A DNA stretch of 64,000 nucleotides from Demequina flava (GTDB taxonomy: Bacteria; Actinomycetota; Actinomycetes; Actinomycetales; Demequinaceae). Shown one piece after another: positions 43,843-51,140 of the stretch (within the stretch, counting starts at the first letter, position 1; each line of letters starts with the position of its first letter). The position numbers were made by a program, and so were the translations under genes. The notes below the pieces were generated by a model. It saw nothing but the letters and a program-made list of their open reading frames with translations, was not told the DNA's origin and searched no databases. Location of the stretch: positions 1,011,184 to 1,075,183 of the forward strand of contig NZ_BBRA01000001.1 of the NCBI RefSeq assembly GCF_000975035.1. The letters run 5' to 3'.

Positions 43843-45000
43843 TTAATTCGAAAGAATCATCTGAGCGAGCTCGCGCAATGCGCCGCGCCCGCCTTCTTTT
43901 GTCAGGTGGATTCGCGCCGCCGCGAGAGCCGCAGGGTGCGCATCCGGTACTGCCACAGGCCAACCCACAATCTGCATGCTGGCCACGTCATTGACATCAT
44001 TTCCGACGTACGCAACGTCCGACAGCCGAATTCCCCGCTGTTCACACCATTGGTGCACGACGTTCACCTTGTCGTCGACGGCGTTCACTGTTTCGACACC
44101 GAGTTTGGTGCCGCGCGCCTGAACAACGGGGTTGCGTTCCTTGCTCAGAATCAGCATTGGTAGCCCTGCGTCACGCAGCATTCCGAGGCCCATGCCGTCG
44201 CTGCGGCTTACAGTTACCGACTCGGTTCCGTCCTGAGACACAGTCACCAAGTCATCCGTGTGGACCCCATCGAAGTCCATAATCAGCCCCCGGATGGGCC
44301 CGATCTCGCTGCCACCTAGGACCGGTGCCAAAGCCCGCGCAGCCTCCAGTTCCTCCGGAGTGTCGATCTCCATACCGCTGATCGCGGGAACCTCTTGGAG
44401 CCCTACCCGCCCAAAGAACCTGTGACGCGCGGCACGGAAGCCTTCCGCATCCATCACGTAGAAGGCACCGGACTCCTGAAACTGCGCCTCGCGGTCCTGC
44501 CGGCGTGGCCGGTACGCGGGGTCATGATTGACACCCGCCGCGCCGCCGTCACGCAAGGCCCACAAGAACCCGTGGGTTTCGTACGCAGAGAAAACCGAGT
44601 CCTCGGCCCCCGAGGTGACGCGACCTACGGAAGCCTCCAAAGCATCGGCTGGGATGAAGGGAGAGGTCGCTTGAAGGAAGACAAGCGTGCCCACCTCAGT
44701 GCCAGATGCCTCGATCACGTCCATCGCGTGGAGCAGTGCGTCTTCACTGGATGCCAGGTCACCAGCGATCGCTTTAGGGCGGTCGACGACGAGCGCGCCG
44801 GCTGAGCGCGCAGCGTCAGCGATCGCAGCGTCATCGGTCGACACGTAGACCGCGTCGATGCTCGGTGCCGCCTGCGCTGCCGCTATGGCCCGAGCGACCA
44901 ACGGCACTCCGCCAACCCGAGCAACATTCTTGCCTGGAACACCCTTGGAGCCGCCGCGGGCGGGAATTACTGCGACAACAGGACCCTTACACTGCGGCAA
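43843..45000 (-). CDS. CMP-nonulosonate synthetase fused to HAD phosphatase
   Basis: 385 residues. Residues 7-225 are a NeuA-type cytidylyltransferase: AVIPARGGSKGVPGKN (residues 10-25, the CTP-binding loop), FLQATSPFIPADAL near 109, and YRPRRQDREAQFQESGAFYV near 163. Residues 235-385 are a HAD phosphatase of the KdsC type with IMDFDGVHTDD (Asp242 nucleophile, Asp244), LILSKERNPVVQARG and AYVGNDVNDVASM. The same fusion order is known from animal CMAS. The phosphatase half suggests that the pathway passes through a 9-phosphate. It starts with TTG, overlapping the stop of the GT52-like gene by 14 bp. Confidence 0.87.
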   Translation of the reverse strand: MPQCKGPVVAVIPARGGSKGVPGKNVARVGGVPLVARAIAAAQAAPSIDAVYVSTDDAAIADAARSAGALVVDRPKAIAGDLASSEDALLHAMDVIEASGTEVGTLVFLQATSPFIPADALEASVGRVTSGAEDSVFSAYETHGFLWALRDGGAAGVNHDPAYRPRRQDREAQFQESGAFYVMDAEGFRAARHRFFGRVGLQEVPAISGMEIDTPEELEAARALAPVLGGSEIGPIRGLIMDFDGVHTDDLVTVSQDGTESVTVSRSDGMGLGMLRDAGLPMLILSKERNPVVQARGTKLGVETVNAVDDKVNVVHQWCEQRGIRLSDVAYVGNDVNDVASMQIVGWPVAVPDAHPAALAAARIHLTKEGGRGALRELAQMILSN

Positions 45001-45958
45001 TGCTCGCCCGCCTGGTCACGACAGTGTCGAGTACGTCCCGCAAAGGCTGATCGGCGAGGGGCGTAAGCCACGCCTCGGGGACAGGAGTCACCGCAAACTC
45101 GACGTCGTCCGCCAACACGCTCGGGAGTGTCGCAACCACGGAGGAAGGCAGGGTCGACACGCGCTTCACATGGGTTGCCGCCGCAATCACGACTTCAATG
45201 GGCAGTCCCGTGCGGCGCAGCTCAACGCCGGGGATCGCAGCCCACATCGTGAGGGATGCTGGCGTCTCACGCCGGTGCGGGAAATAGGCCACCGGGCCTT
45301 CTGCGGTGAGCGCGCGGAGCCAATCCATATATGCCTCGGGGCGCACATATCCGTCGTCGGCAAGCGCGCTACCCACGACCACGTGCTCGTCGTGAGAGGT
45401 TCCAAATTCGAAGTCTGCCGAGCGCAGCCAGACGTAGTCGTTCGCTTGGACGCGAAGGCCCTTTGCAGCAAGCGCGGCGACCTCGGGAGCGCTGGCGTAG
45501 GCGGTGAACAGGGCGAGCCTCTGGCGCCGCATGGCGTTTACGAGCCGTGATGTTGTCGAGGCCCCCAAGGCCCGCATCGGCAAGCTCTCCGGCTTACCGT
45601 GTCGCGCCAACGCCACGCCCCGGTCGAGCCGGCGCGCGGTCGACAACATGGCCGAACCGTCGTCCACCATTACCAGGTCCCGCACGCCGGTGTAGGTCAG
45701 CACTGCACGCACTTGCCCGGAGCACACGTCACCGACAAGTCGACGCTTCGCGGTCGCAAACGGGGAACGCATCGCAGAGTCCCACGGGCCCGACATGGTG
45801 ACGCGCTTGGGAAGGTGCGGCACGAGCCCCCGACCGGTGTCTCCCAGTTTGGGGACGCCCGCCCGCAGGCAGATGTGGAGCGCCTCGCCCGTCGCTTGCG
45901 CGTACTCGAGCGCATTGATCATCTGGAGAGGGGACTCAACCCATGCGACGCGTGCCAT
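44987..45958 (-). CDS. Putative sialyltransferase (GT52-like)
   Basis: 323 residues. The start VAWVESPLQMINALEYA and the second-half phrases VAYFPHRRETPASL and GLPIEVVIAAATHVKRVSTLPSSVVATLPSVL (core VSTLPSSVVATL) fit the general plan of the GT52/polysialyltransferase clan: an N-terminal VESPLQ element, a basic His motif for the donor and a Ser-Ser motif. A definite family cannot be stated without a search. It would transfer the nonulosonic acid from CMP to an acceptor. It lies between the transporter ATPase gene (65 bp away) and the synthetase gene (overlap), so it belongs to the same operon. Confidence 0.6.
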   Translation of the reverse strand: MARVAWVESPLQMINALEYAQATGEALHICLRAGVPKLGDTGRGLVPHLPKRVTMSGPWDSAMRSPFATAKRRLVGDVCSGQVRAVLTYTGVRDLVMVDDGSAMLSTARRLDRGVALARHGKPESLPMRALGASTTSRLVNAMRRQRLALFTAYASAPEVAALAAKGLRVQANDYVWLRSADFEFGTSHDEHVVVGSALADDGYVRPEAYMDWLRALTAEGPVAYFPHRRETPASLTMWAAIPGVELRRTGLPIEVVIAAATHVKRVSTLPSSVVATLPSVLADDVEFAVTPVPEAWLTPLADQPLRDVLDTVVTRRASIAAV

Positions 45959-46023
45959 CTACTTAGGACAACAGACGCACCTGAACTCTAGGTGGCGGCA
46001 ATGTGAAGAATCGGTGCCGAAGG

Positions 46024-46788
46024 CTACTTTGAGGCTTGGTACGCCTTCACGACTTCCTTGGGATCGCCGTCCATCTTCAGGTTGCCGTGGTCGATCCAGA
46101 TAACGCGGTCACACGTGTCCAGGATTGAACTCATCGAGTGGCTCACCAGGAACACCGTTCCGGCCTGCTCGCGCATCTCTCGGATACGTTGCTCGCTCTT
46201 CTTTCTAAAGCCCTTGTCGCCCACCGCTAGCGCCTCGTCGACTAGGAGGATCTGGTGGTCTTTGGACACGGCGATCGAGAACCGCAGGCGCGCAGACATT
46301 CCCGAGGAGTAGGTCTTCATCGGAAGGTCGATGAATTCCTCCATGCCAGCGAACTCCACGATCTCGTCGTACTTGGCTTCAATCTCCTTCTGAGTCAGCC
46401 CGAGCGCGAGACCTCCCAGAATGACATTCTTCTCGCCGGATAGGCTTTGGATCAGCGCGGCGTTGACACCGAGGAGCGCGGGTCGGCTGGCCGCAAAAAC
46501 CTGGCCCTTAGCAGGCGCGATCAGGCCAGCGATCGATCGCATCAGCGTCGACTTGCCCGATCCGTTGTGACCGATGACACCGATGCTCTCGCCCTCGTGC
46601 GCCACGAAAGAGACTCCCTTGAGCGCGTGCACGATGCGCACGTCACGCTGCTTGGTGAGTAGGGCGCGACTCTCAGCGGCCTTCTTGCCGGAGGAGAACG
46701 TCTTGTACTTCACGTGAAGCCCGTCGACGACCACCGTAGGTGCGCCAGGTGTCACGTCGGCGGGCCGGTCAGATTCAGTCGTGGCCAT
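46024..46788 (-). CDS. Polysaccharide ABC exporter, ATPase subunit (TagH/KpsT type)
   Basis: 254 residues. Walker A GHNGSGKST near residue 86, the signature as YSSGMSARLRFSIAV (SSGM in place of LSGG, usual for this group), Walker B ILLVDEALAVGD, and the H-loop VSHSM. There is no C-terminal carbohydrate-binding extension of the Wzt type, so it is the short TagH/KpsT kind that drives export of teichoic acid or capsule polymers. ATG at 46788 follows GGAGG six bases away; it overlaps the permease stop by 14 bp. Confidence 0.93.
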   Translation of the reverse strand: MATTESDRPADVTPGAPTVVVDGLHVKYKTFSSGKKAAESRALLTKQRDVRIVHALKGVSFVAHEGESIGVIGHNGSGKSTLMRSIAGLIAPAKGQVFAASRPALLGVNAALIQSLSGEKNVILGGLALGLTQKEIEAKYDEIVEFAGMEEFIDLPMKTYSSGMSARLRFSIAVSKDHQILLVDEALAVGDKGFRKKSEQRIREMREQAGTVFLVSHSMSSILDTCDRVIWIDHGNLKMDGDPKEVVKAYQASK

Positions 46789-47635
46789 ATCGCTCCTCCG
46801 CGCGCCAGAAGAACAAGATGCCGACCACGAGGGTGATGAAGCCACCCAGACCAGCAATCCACCACATCCACGCTGGAGCAGACCCACTGTTGAACACAGC
46901 GTCACGAACTAGCGCGACGTAGTCGTGTACTGGGTTGAGTTGCGCGATAGTCAGCAGAGCGGGCTGGTCGGCCAAGACGGCTTCAAGCGAGTAAAAGATT
47001 CCTGTGGTGTAGAACATCACGCGGGTGATCAACGGGATGATCTGCGTCATGTCGCGGATATGCACCGTCAGCCGCGCGGAGATCAATGCGACACCCAAGT
47101 TGAACATCGTCATGCAGACCATGATCGGGATGATCATGAACCAGCTCCAGGCTGGCGGCACCCCGAGCACCATCACGATGATCATCATCACGATGATCAT
47201 CGGTATCAATTCGATGACCTGGCGAATGATCTCCGCGATCGGCAGGAGCATTCGGGGGAAGTTCAGCGACCTCACCAATGAGGCGTTGCCGGTGATGGAT
47301 TTCGCACCCGCTGAGAACGACTTCGAGAAGAACTGGAAGATGAAGACACCGATGATGAGGAACGGAATAAACGGCTCATCACCGCGGGTGTCTCGAGGCA
47401 TGATGACGCCGAAAATCGTGCCGTAAAGCGCAGCATTCAACAGCGGAGAGAGAACAATCCACGCCAATCCAAGGCGGTTGTCGCTCATCGAGGCCTGGAC
47501 GCGGTACTTCGCTAGCGAGATCGCGAAGCCGCGGCGTTCCCACATCTGCTTGAAGTACGCACCAAACGACGCACGTGCGCCGACGCGTTCGAGGCCTGCT
47601 TCGCGAGCAATCGCCTCGTAATCGATGGTGGTCAC
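46775..47635 (-). CDS. Polysaccharide ABC exporter, ABC-2 permease (TagG/KpsM type)
   Basis: 286 residues with about six membrane segments. Marks of ABC-2 polysaccharide permeases are seen: an N-terminal amphipathic part (FKQMWERRGFAISLAKYRVQASMSDNRLGLAW, core SDNRLGLAWIVLSPL), FLIIGVFIFQFF, the SLNFPRMLLPIAEIIRQ helix and FYTTGIFYSLEAVL. It forms the channel for an undecaprenyl- or lipid-linked polymer together with the ATPase. The GTG start follows TAGGAG. It is the first gene of the seven-gene nonulosonic acid operon; the operon promoter should lie in 47636-47741, where a motif variant (47723) is found and TATACG is a possible -10 box. Confidence 0.93.
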   Translation of the reverse strand: MTTIDYEAIAREAGLERVGARASFGAYFKQMWERRGFAISLAKYRVQASMSDNRLGLAWIVLSPLLNAALYGTIFGVIMPRDTRGDEPFIPFLIIGVFIFQFFSKSFSAGAKSITGNASLVRSLNFPRMLLPIAEIIRQVIELIPMIIVMMIIVMVLGVPPAWSWFMIIPIMVCMTMFNLGVALISARLTVHIRDMTQIIPLITRVMFYTTGIFYSLEAVLADQPALLTIAQLNPVHDYVALVRDAVFNSGSAPAWMWWIAGLGGFITLVVGILFFWRAEERYGHD

Positions 47636-47741
47636 GTAGCTCCTACATCCTGGGACACCAACAGTCCACCAACGCTAACGGGCGCCTGTGGGCACGTATA
47701 CGTTAACAGGCACCACGGGGAGGGCCGATGTTTGGGCACCT

Positions 47742-48815
47742 TTAGGCGCCCAGGCGCGCCATGGCCTGAAGGAGAGCGCCGTTCTCGTCCGGGGTGCCAA
47801 TCGTCACGCGGATACCTTCGCCCGCGAAGGGACGTACCAGGAGTGATGGCTCGTCTTGGGCCAGAGTGGCCGCAATCTCGATCGACCGATCTCCGGCTGG
47901 GATCCACACAAAATTTCCCTCTGCAACGGGGACATCCCACCCCAACTCGCGCAAGCCATCCCGCAGGCGGGGGCGTTCCACGACGGTGCCCTCGACTCGC
48001 TCGAGCAGCTCGTCGACCGCGTCCAGCGAGGCCGCGGCCGCTACCTGGGCGACCGTTGACACCGAGAAGGGCGTCACACAGGCCCGCACAGGTGAAATCA
48101 GCTCGGCAGAGCCCACTGCATATCCCACGCGCGCGCCCGCGAGGCCGTAGGCCTTGGAGAAGGTGCGGGTGACGACAAGGTTAGGGTGGCGCTCGAGCGC
48201 AGCGAGGCCGTCGACGGTGTCGCCGTCGCGACCGAATTCCACGTACGCCTCATCAAGCACCACGAGGACACGCTGCGGCACCGCCGCCATGAACGCCTCG
48301 AACTCATCGTGGCGAATCGCTGGTCCGGTGGGGTTGTTGGGCGAACACACAATCGCAACGCGGGTCTGCTCAGTCACCGCCGCAGCCATCGCAGGCAAGT
48401 CGTGCCGAGCTTCGTCCGTGAGCGGCACGGGCTTCGCCGTCGCACCGGCGATGGGGGCAAGAATCGGGTACGCCTCGAAACTCCGCCACGCATAGATAAC
48501 TTCGTCGCCCGCCCCGGTATAGGCCTGAAGGAGGTGCTGCAGGACGGCCACGGAGCCGCCGCCCACCGCGACTCGCTCGACGGCGACGCCCAGGAAGTCC
48601 GCGATCTTGGCGTGAAGTTCCACCGCGAACATGTCTGGATAGCGGTTGAGCGTGGTGCCCGCGTGCGCCACGGCCTCTGCGACCGATGGCAGCGGTCCCC
48701 AGGGGGACTCGTTCGATGACAGTTTGATGGGGGGCAGGCGGTCAGCCTGTCCGCGAGCGCCGGGGATGTACGCGGGTAGCGCTGCAACGGCGGGCCGAGG
48801 AGTAGGAAGAGTCAT
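47742..48815 (-). CDS. hisC: Histidinol-phosphate aminotransferase
   Basis: 357 residues, a class I PLP aminotransferase of the HisC kind. Marks: KLSSNESPWGP near residue 30, the PLP-binding Asn/Asp region CSPNNPTGPA, LDEAYVEFG, and the PLP Lys in RTFSKAYGLAGARVGYAVG near residue 222, with FVWIPAG near the end. It converts histidinol phosphate and 2-oxoglutarate in histidine biosynthesis; some members also act on phenylpyruvate. ATG at 48815 is used. CATATT lies seven bases before it, so the mRNA may be leaderless. The gene is single, not in a his operon, and divergent from the holin-like gene 36 bp away. Confidence 0.9.
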   Translation of the reverse strand: MTLPTPRPAVAALPAYIPGARGQADRLPPIKLSSNESPWGPLPSVAEAVAHAGTTLNRYPDMFAVELHAKIADFLGVAVERVAVGGGSVAVLQHLLQAYTGAGDEVIYAWRSFEAYPILAPIAGATAKPVPLTDEARHDLPAMAAAVTEQTRVAIVCSPNNPTGPAIRHDEFEAFMAAVPQRVLVVLDEAYVEFGRDGDTVDGLAALERHPNLVVTRTFSKAYGLAGARVGYAVGSAELISPVRACVTPFSVSTVAQVAAAASLDAVDELLERVEGTVVERPRLRDGLRELGWDVPVAEGNFVWIPAGDRSIEIAATLAQDEPSLLVRPFAGEGIRVTIGTPDENGALLQAMARLGA

Positions 48816-48851
48816 GGGGTCCAATATGTCAGGTGTGGCAGACTCGCGGTC

Positions 48852-49235
48852 ATGAAGTTCGTCCTGAGATCAGCTGCCATGGCTCTTGCCGTGTGGATCA
48901 CGACCCTTCTTCCGCTCGAGATTGTCGTCACCGGAGGTGAGGATGAGTGGTGGACACGCCTCCTCGTATTCCTGGGCGTCGGCGTGTTGCTCCAGCTCAT
49001 GAATCAGATCGTCAAGCCGGTGGTGTCGATCCTCTCGCTCCCGATCACGATCCTCACGCTCGGCCTATTTGCCCTGGTGATCAACTGGTTCATCCTCTGG
49101 CTCGCGGCCTGGATCACGGGCTACATTCCCGAAGTGACGCTCGAGATTGGCGGCTTCTGGCTCACCCTTATTGGCGCGCTGGTCATCTCGATCGTGTCGG
49201 GCATTGTCAACGGCTTGACGGGGTCGAAGGACTAA
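48852..49235 (+). CDS. Phage holin family 4-like membrane protein
   Basis: 127 residues with four membrane segments (about 3-22, 36-55, 60-83 and 98-118). The pattern RLLVFLGVGVLLQLMNQIVKPVVSILSLPITILTLGLFALVINWF (parts NQIVKPVVSILSLPITILTLG) fits the Phage_holin_4_2 family (PF04020), which is common on bacterial chromosomes without phage genes; a simple membrane role is likely, not lysis. The ATG is 36 bp from the divergent hisC start. Its last 29 bp overlap the convergent hydrolase gene. Confidence 0.85.
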   Translation: MKFVLRSAAMALAVWITTLLPLEIVVTGGEDEWWTRLLVFLGVGVLLQLMNQIVKPVVSILSLPITILTLGLFALVINWFILWLAAWITGYIPEVTLEIGGFWLTLIGALVISIVSGIVNGLTGSKD

Positions 49236-50772
49236 CAGTCGGGCCGATGCTCGGGCCCGGTCGCGGTTCCACGTTTGGCTGGGGTCGCGGTTCCTGTGGC
49301 GCTTCGAACGTGGGACGCGCATATGTCCGGGTGGCCTGGCGGCCCGCAGTCGATTTTGTGAGGGCCTCGCGGGCGGCGACGACCGACGATGCGGCTTCGA
49401 GATCCATGCTCGCGCCCACGTGACGGTAGGTCTCAATCCCGTGCGCACTAATGGGCCCATCGCCAAGCGCTGCGATGTCTGGGTCGGAGCTCGCCCTCAG
49501 GTCGGCATTGACGTACGTGACGTTGGGCGCAGCGTTGTCCGGAAGCCCATCCGACCCTGGCACCGGGTCTTGGACGTTCGCGATCACGACTGTGTCAACG
49601 TCGGGATTGTTGGGGACGTCTCCATGTGGTGACCCGACGAGCACCATGTTGGTGATGTTGAGCTGCGAGGTGACTTCCTCACACGCCGCAACAGAGGCCG
49701 CGGCGGCAGCACCCTGGCTGTGACCAACGAGGGTGATGGGAGCATCCGGCGGCAGACCCGCTTCGAGCAGGGCGTTGGCAACGAGTTGCGACAGGTCGTT
49801 GAGGTTGTCTACCTTGCTGAAGTCGTCGGTCGTCATCTGCGTGAAGTTGCCGTGCCAGTCGCCTGTTGCCCCGTCGCTCAACCCGTGGTCTTCGGTGCCG
49901 GGGATGTACACGAAGACGCTCGCATCCGCCCCTTCTCCATAGACGTCATAGGCAATCTCGCCATGTGGTGAGCTCGACACCTCACCGAGGTTGCCCATCA
50001 TGCTCTCGAACCCCGCGAGTTCGCTCGGCCCGGCCACAGGCTCTGCAAACTCCACGCCCTCCATCCGGGGCTCACCGGCCCAGTACTCTCCCGCCTCAAA
50101 CACACCTCTAAGTCCCGTCGCGGCGGCGTCGTACATACTCGGCCCTCCGAGCGCGGCCGAGAGCCCCCAGATTGGGGGTGTCCCGACGGGAGTCCGAGTG
50201 AGCCCCAGCACCCCCGTGACGGTGGCACGGTTCACGACCCCCGTCACGGCAGGCGCACGGTCCGGCATGAGGGCACTCCCTACGCGGTCCTTGCCTGTGA
50301 TCGTCCCCAACGCACCCAAGGGCGTCGTCTTCCACGCACCCGCCGCGAGAACTCGCCCAACCCACAGCTGGGCTCCCAGAATGTCCCCGAAGTACCTACC
50401 GGCCGCGCCCCACAAGGACAGTCCTGCCGAGGCTGCCCGCTCGGCCTCCTCATACCCCGCTGCAACAACTCGGAGGCCCTCCGCGCAGTCCGTCAGCGCA
50501 GCATCCAGCGCCTCACACGAATCCACGCCATAGCGAGCATCCTCCACCGCGGTCTTGGCACGATTGACGTCGTCCCAGACGGTCGGCACCGCCTGAGTCT
50601 GCGCGAAGAGCAGCGACGCGTGCGCGATCCGCAGACGCAGAGAACACTCCGAGAGAAGACCGGCGCAGGTGTCCACAATGACCGCGGCCGCAGTGAGATC
50701 TGTCGTGACCGCCTGTGTCCCGCCGGCCCCACCCGAGACCGCAAGCGGAACGGCCTGTTCCTCGCTGCTCAT
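49207..50772 (-). CDS. Alpha/beta hydrolase with N-terminal helical domain
   Basis: 521 residues. Residues 1-190 are helical and Ala-rich, of the WXG-like type (AAVIVDTCAGLLSECSLRLRIAHASL, core DTCAGLLSECSLR). Residues 270-470 are an alpha/beta hydrolase with the nucleophile elbow ITLVGHSQGAAAAASVA (Ser in GHSQG) and a late ISAHGIETYRHVG with the likely His. The tail (about 490-521) is disordered, Pro/Arg-rich. No signal peptide. The ATG overlaps the stop of the small helical gene upstream (ATGA), so they are a coupled pair. Such pairs of a WXG-like protein and a hydrolase are known around type VII secretion in actinobacteria; export is inferred. The tail holds motif copy 49241-49251. Confidence 0.72.
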   Translation of the reverse strand: MSSEEQAVPLAVSGGAGGTQAVTTDLTAAAVIVDTCAGLLSECSLRLRIAHASLLFAQTQAVPTVWDDVNRAKTAVEDARYGVDSCEALDAALTDCAEGLRVVAAGYEEAERAASAGLSLWGAAGRYFGDILGAQLWVGRVLAAGAWKTTPLGALGTITGKDRVGSALMPDRAPAVTGVVNRATVTGVLGLTRTPVGTPPIWGLSAALGGPSMYDAAATGLRGVFEAGEYWAGEPRMEGVEFAEPVAGPSELAGFESMMGNLGEVSSSPHGEIAYDVYGEGADASVFVYIPGTEDHGLSDGATGDWHGNFTQMTTDDFSKVDNLNDLSQLVANALLEAGLPPDAPITLVGHSQGAAAAASVAACEEVTSQLNITNMVLVGSPHGDVPNNPDVDTVVIANVQDPVPGSDGLPDNAAPNVTYVNADLRASSDPDIAALGDGPISAHGIETYRHVGASMDLEAASSVVAAREALTKSTAGRQATRTYARPTFEAPQEPRPQPNVEPRPGPSIGPTVSPSTPSSR

Positions 50773-51038
50773 TGACCAGCCGCATCCGCGGCACTCTGGG
50801 CCCCCCAGCACGCCGCGCGCGCCGCATAGACCGCGTCTTCGAGGGAGGTGAGCTTGGCCGTGAGCTCAGTGAGCCGTTCCTGATACGCATCGGCCGCAAG
50901 AGACACCCACTGCACATCTCCCGCGGCGGCCAGGGCATCGCGCGCGTCCTGCAATGCGTTCACGGCCAAACTCAGGGAGCCATGGGGCAGATCGAGGGCG
51001 GGTGGCGGCGCCAAGGTCGTCATGTCGTGTCCGGTCAT
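50769..51038 (-). CDS. Small WXG100-like helical protein
   Basis: 89 residues from the ATG at 51038 (a start at 51023 is possible). It is almost all helix, in two halves separated by GDVQWVSLAADAYQERL, where W-V-S takes the place of the WxG turn of ESAT-6-like proteins. There are no Cys-rich or membrane parts. Together with the coupled hydrolase gene this suggests a partner or chaperone for a type VII secretion substrate. No secretion ATPase gene is in the window, so this remains inference. The upstream 100 bp are shared with purB and include a TTGTCCACA box (51091-51099, minus strand). Confidence 0.6.
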   Translation of the reverse strand: MTGHDMTTLAPPPALDLPHGSLSLAVNALQDARDALAAAGDVQWVSLAADAYQERLTELTAKLTSLEDAVYAARAACWGAQSAADAAGQ

Positions 51039-51140
51039 GCCAGCGACGGTAAACACCAACAATTGACATCAAAAGCCCACAAACCCGACCTGTGGACAAC
51101 TCCGCCGCCCACCCGCGCCTGTGCGTGGAACAATGGCGCC

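Noticed and set aside
51091-51099. Single TTGTCCACA box before purB
   Set aside because: One exact box can occur by chance; no cluster around it.
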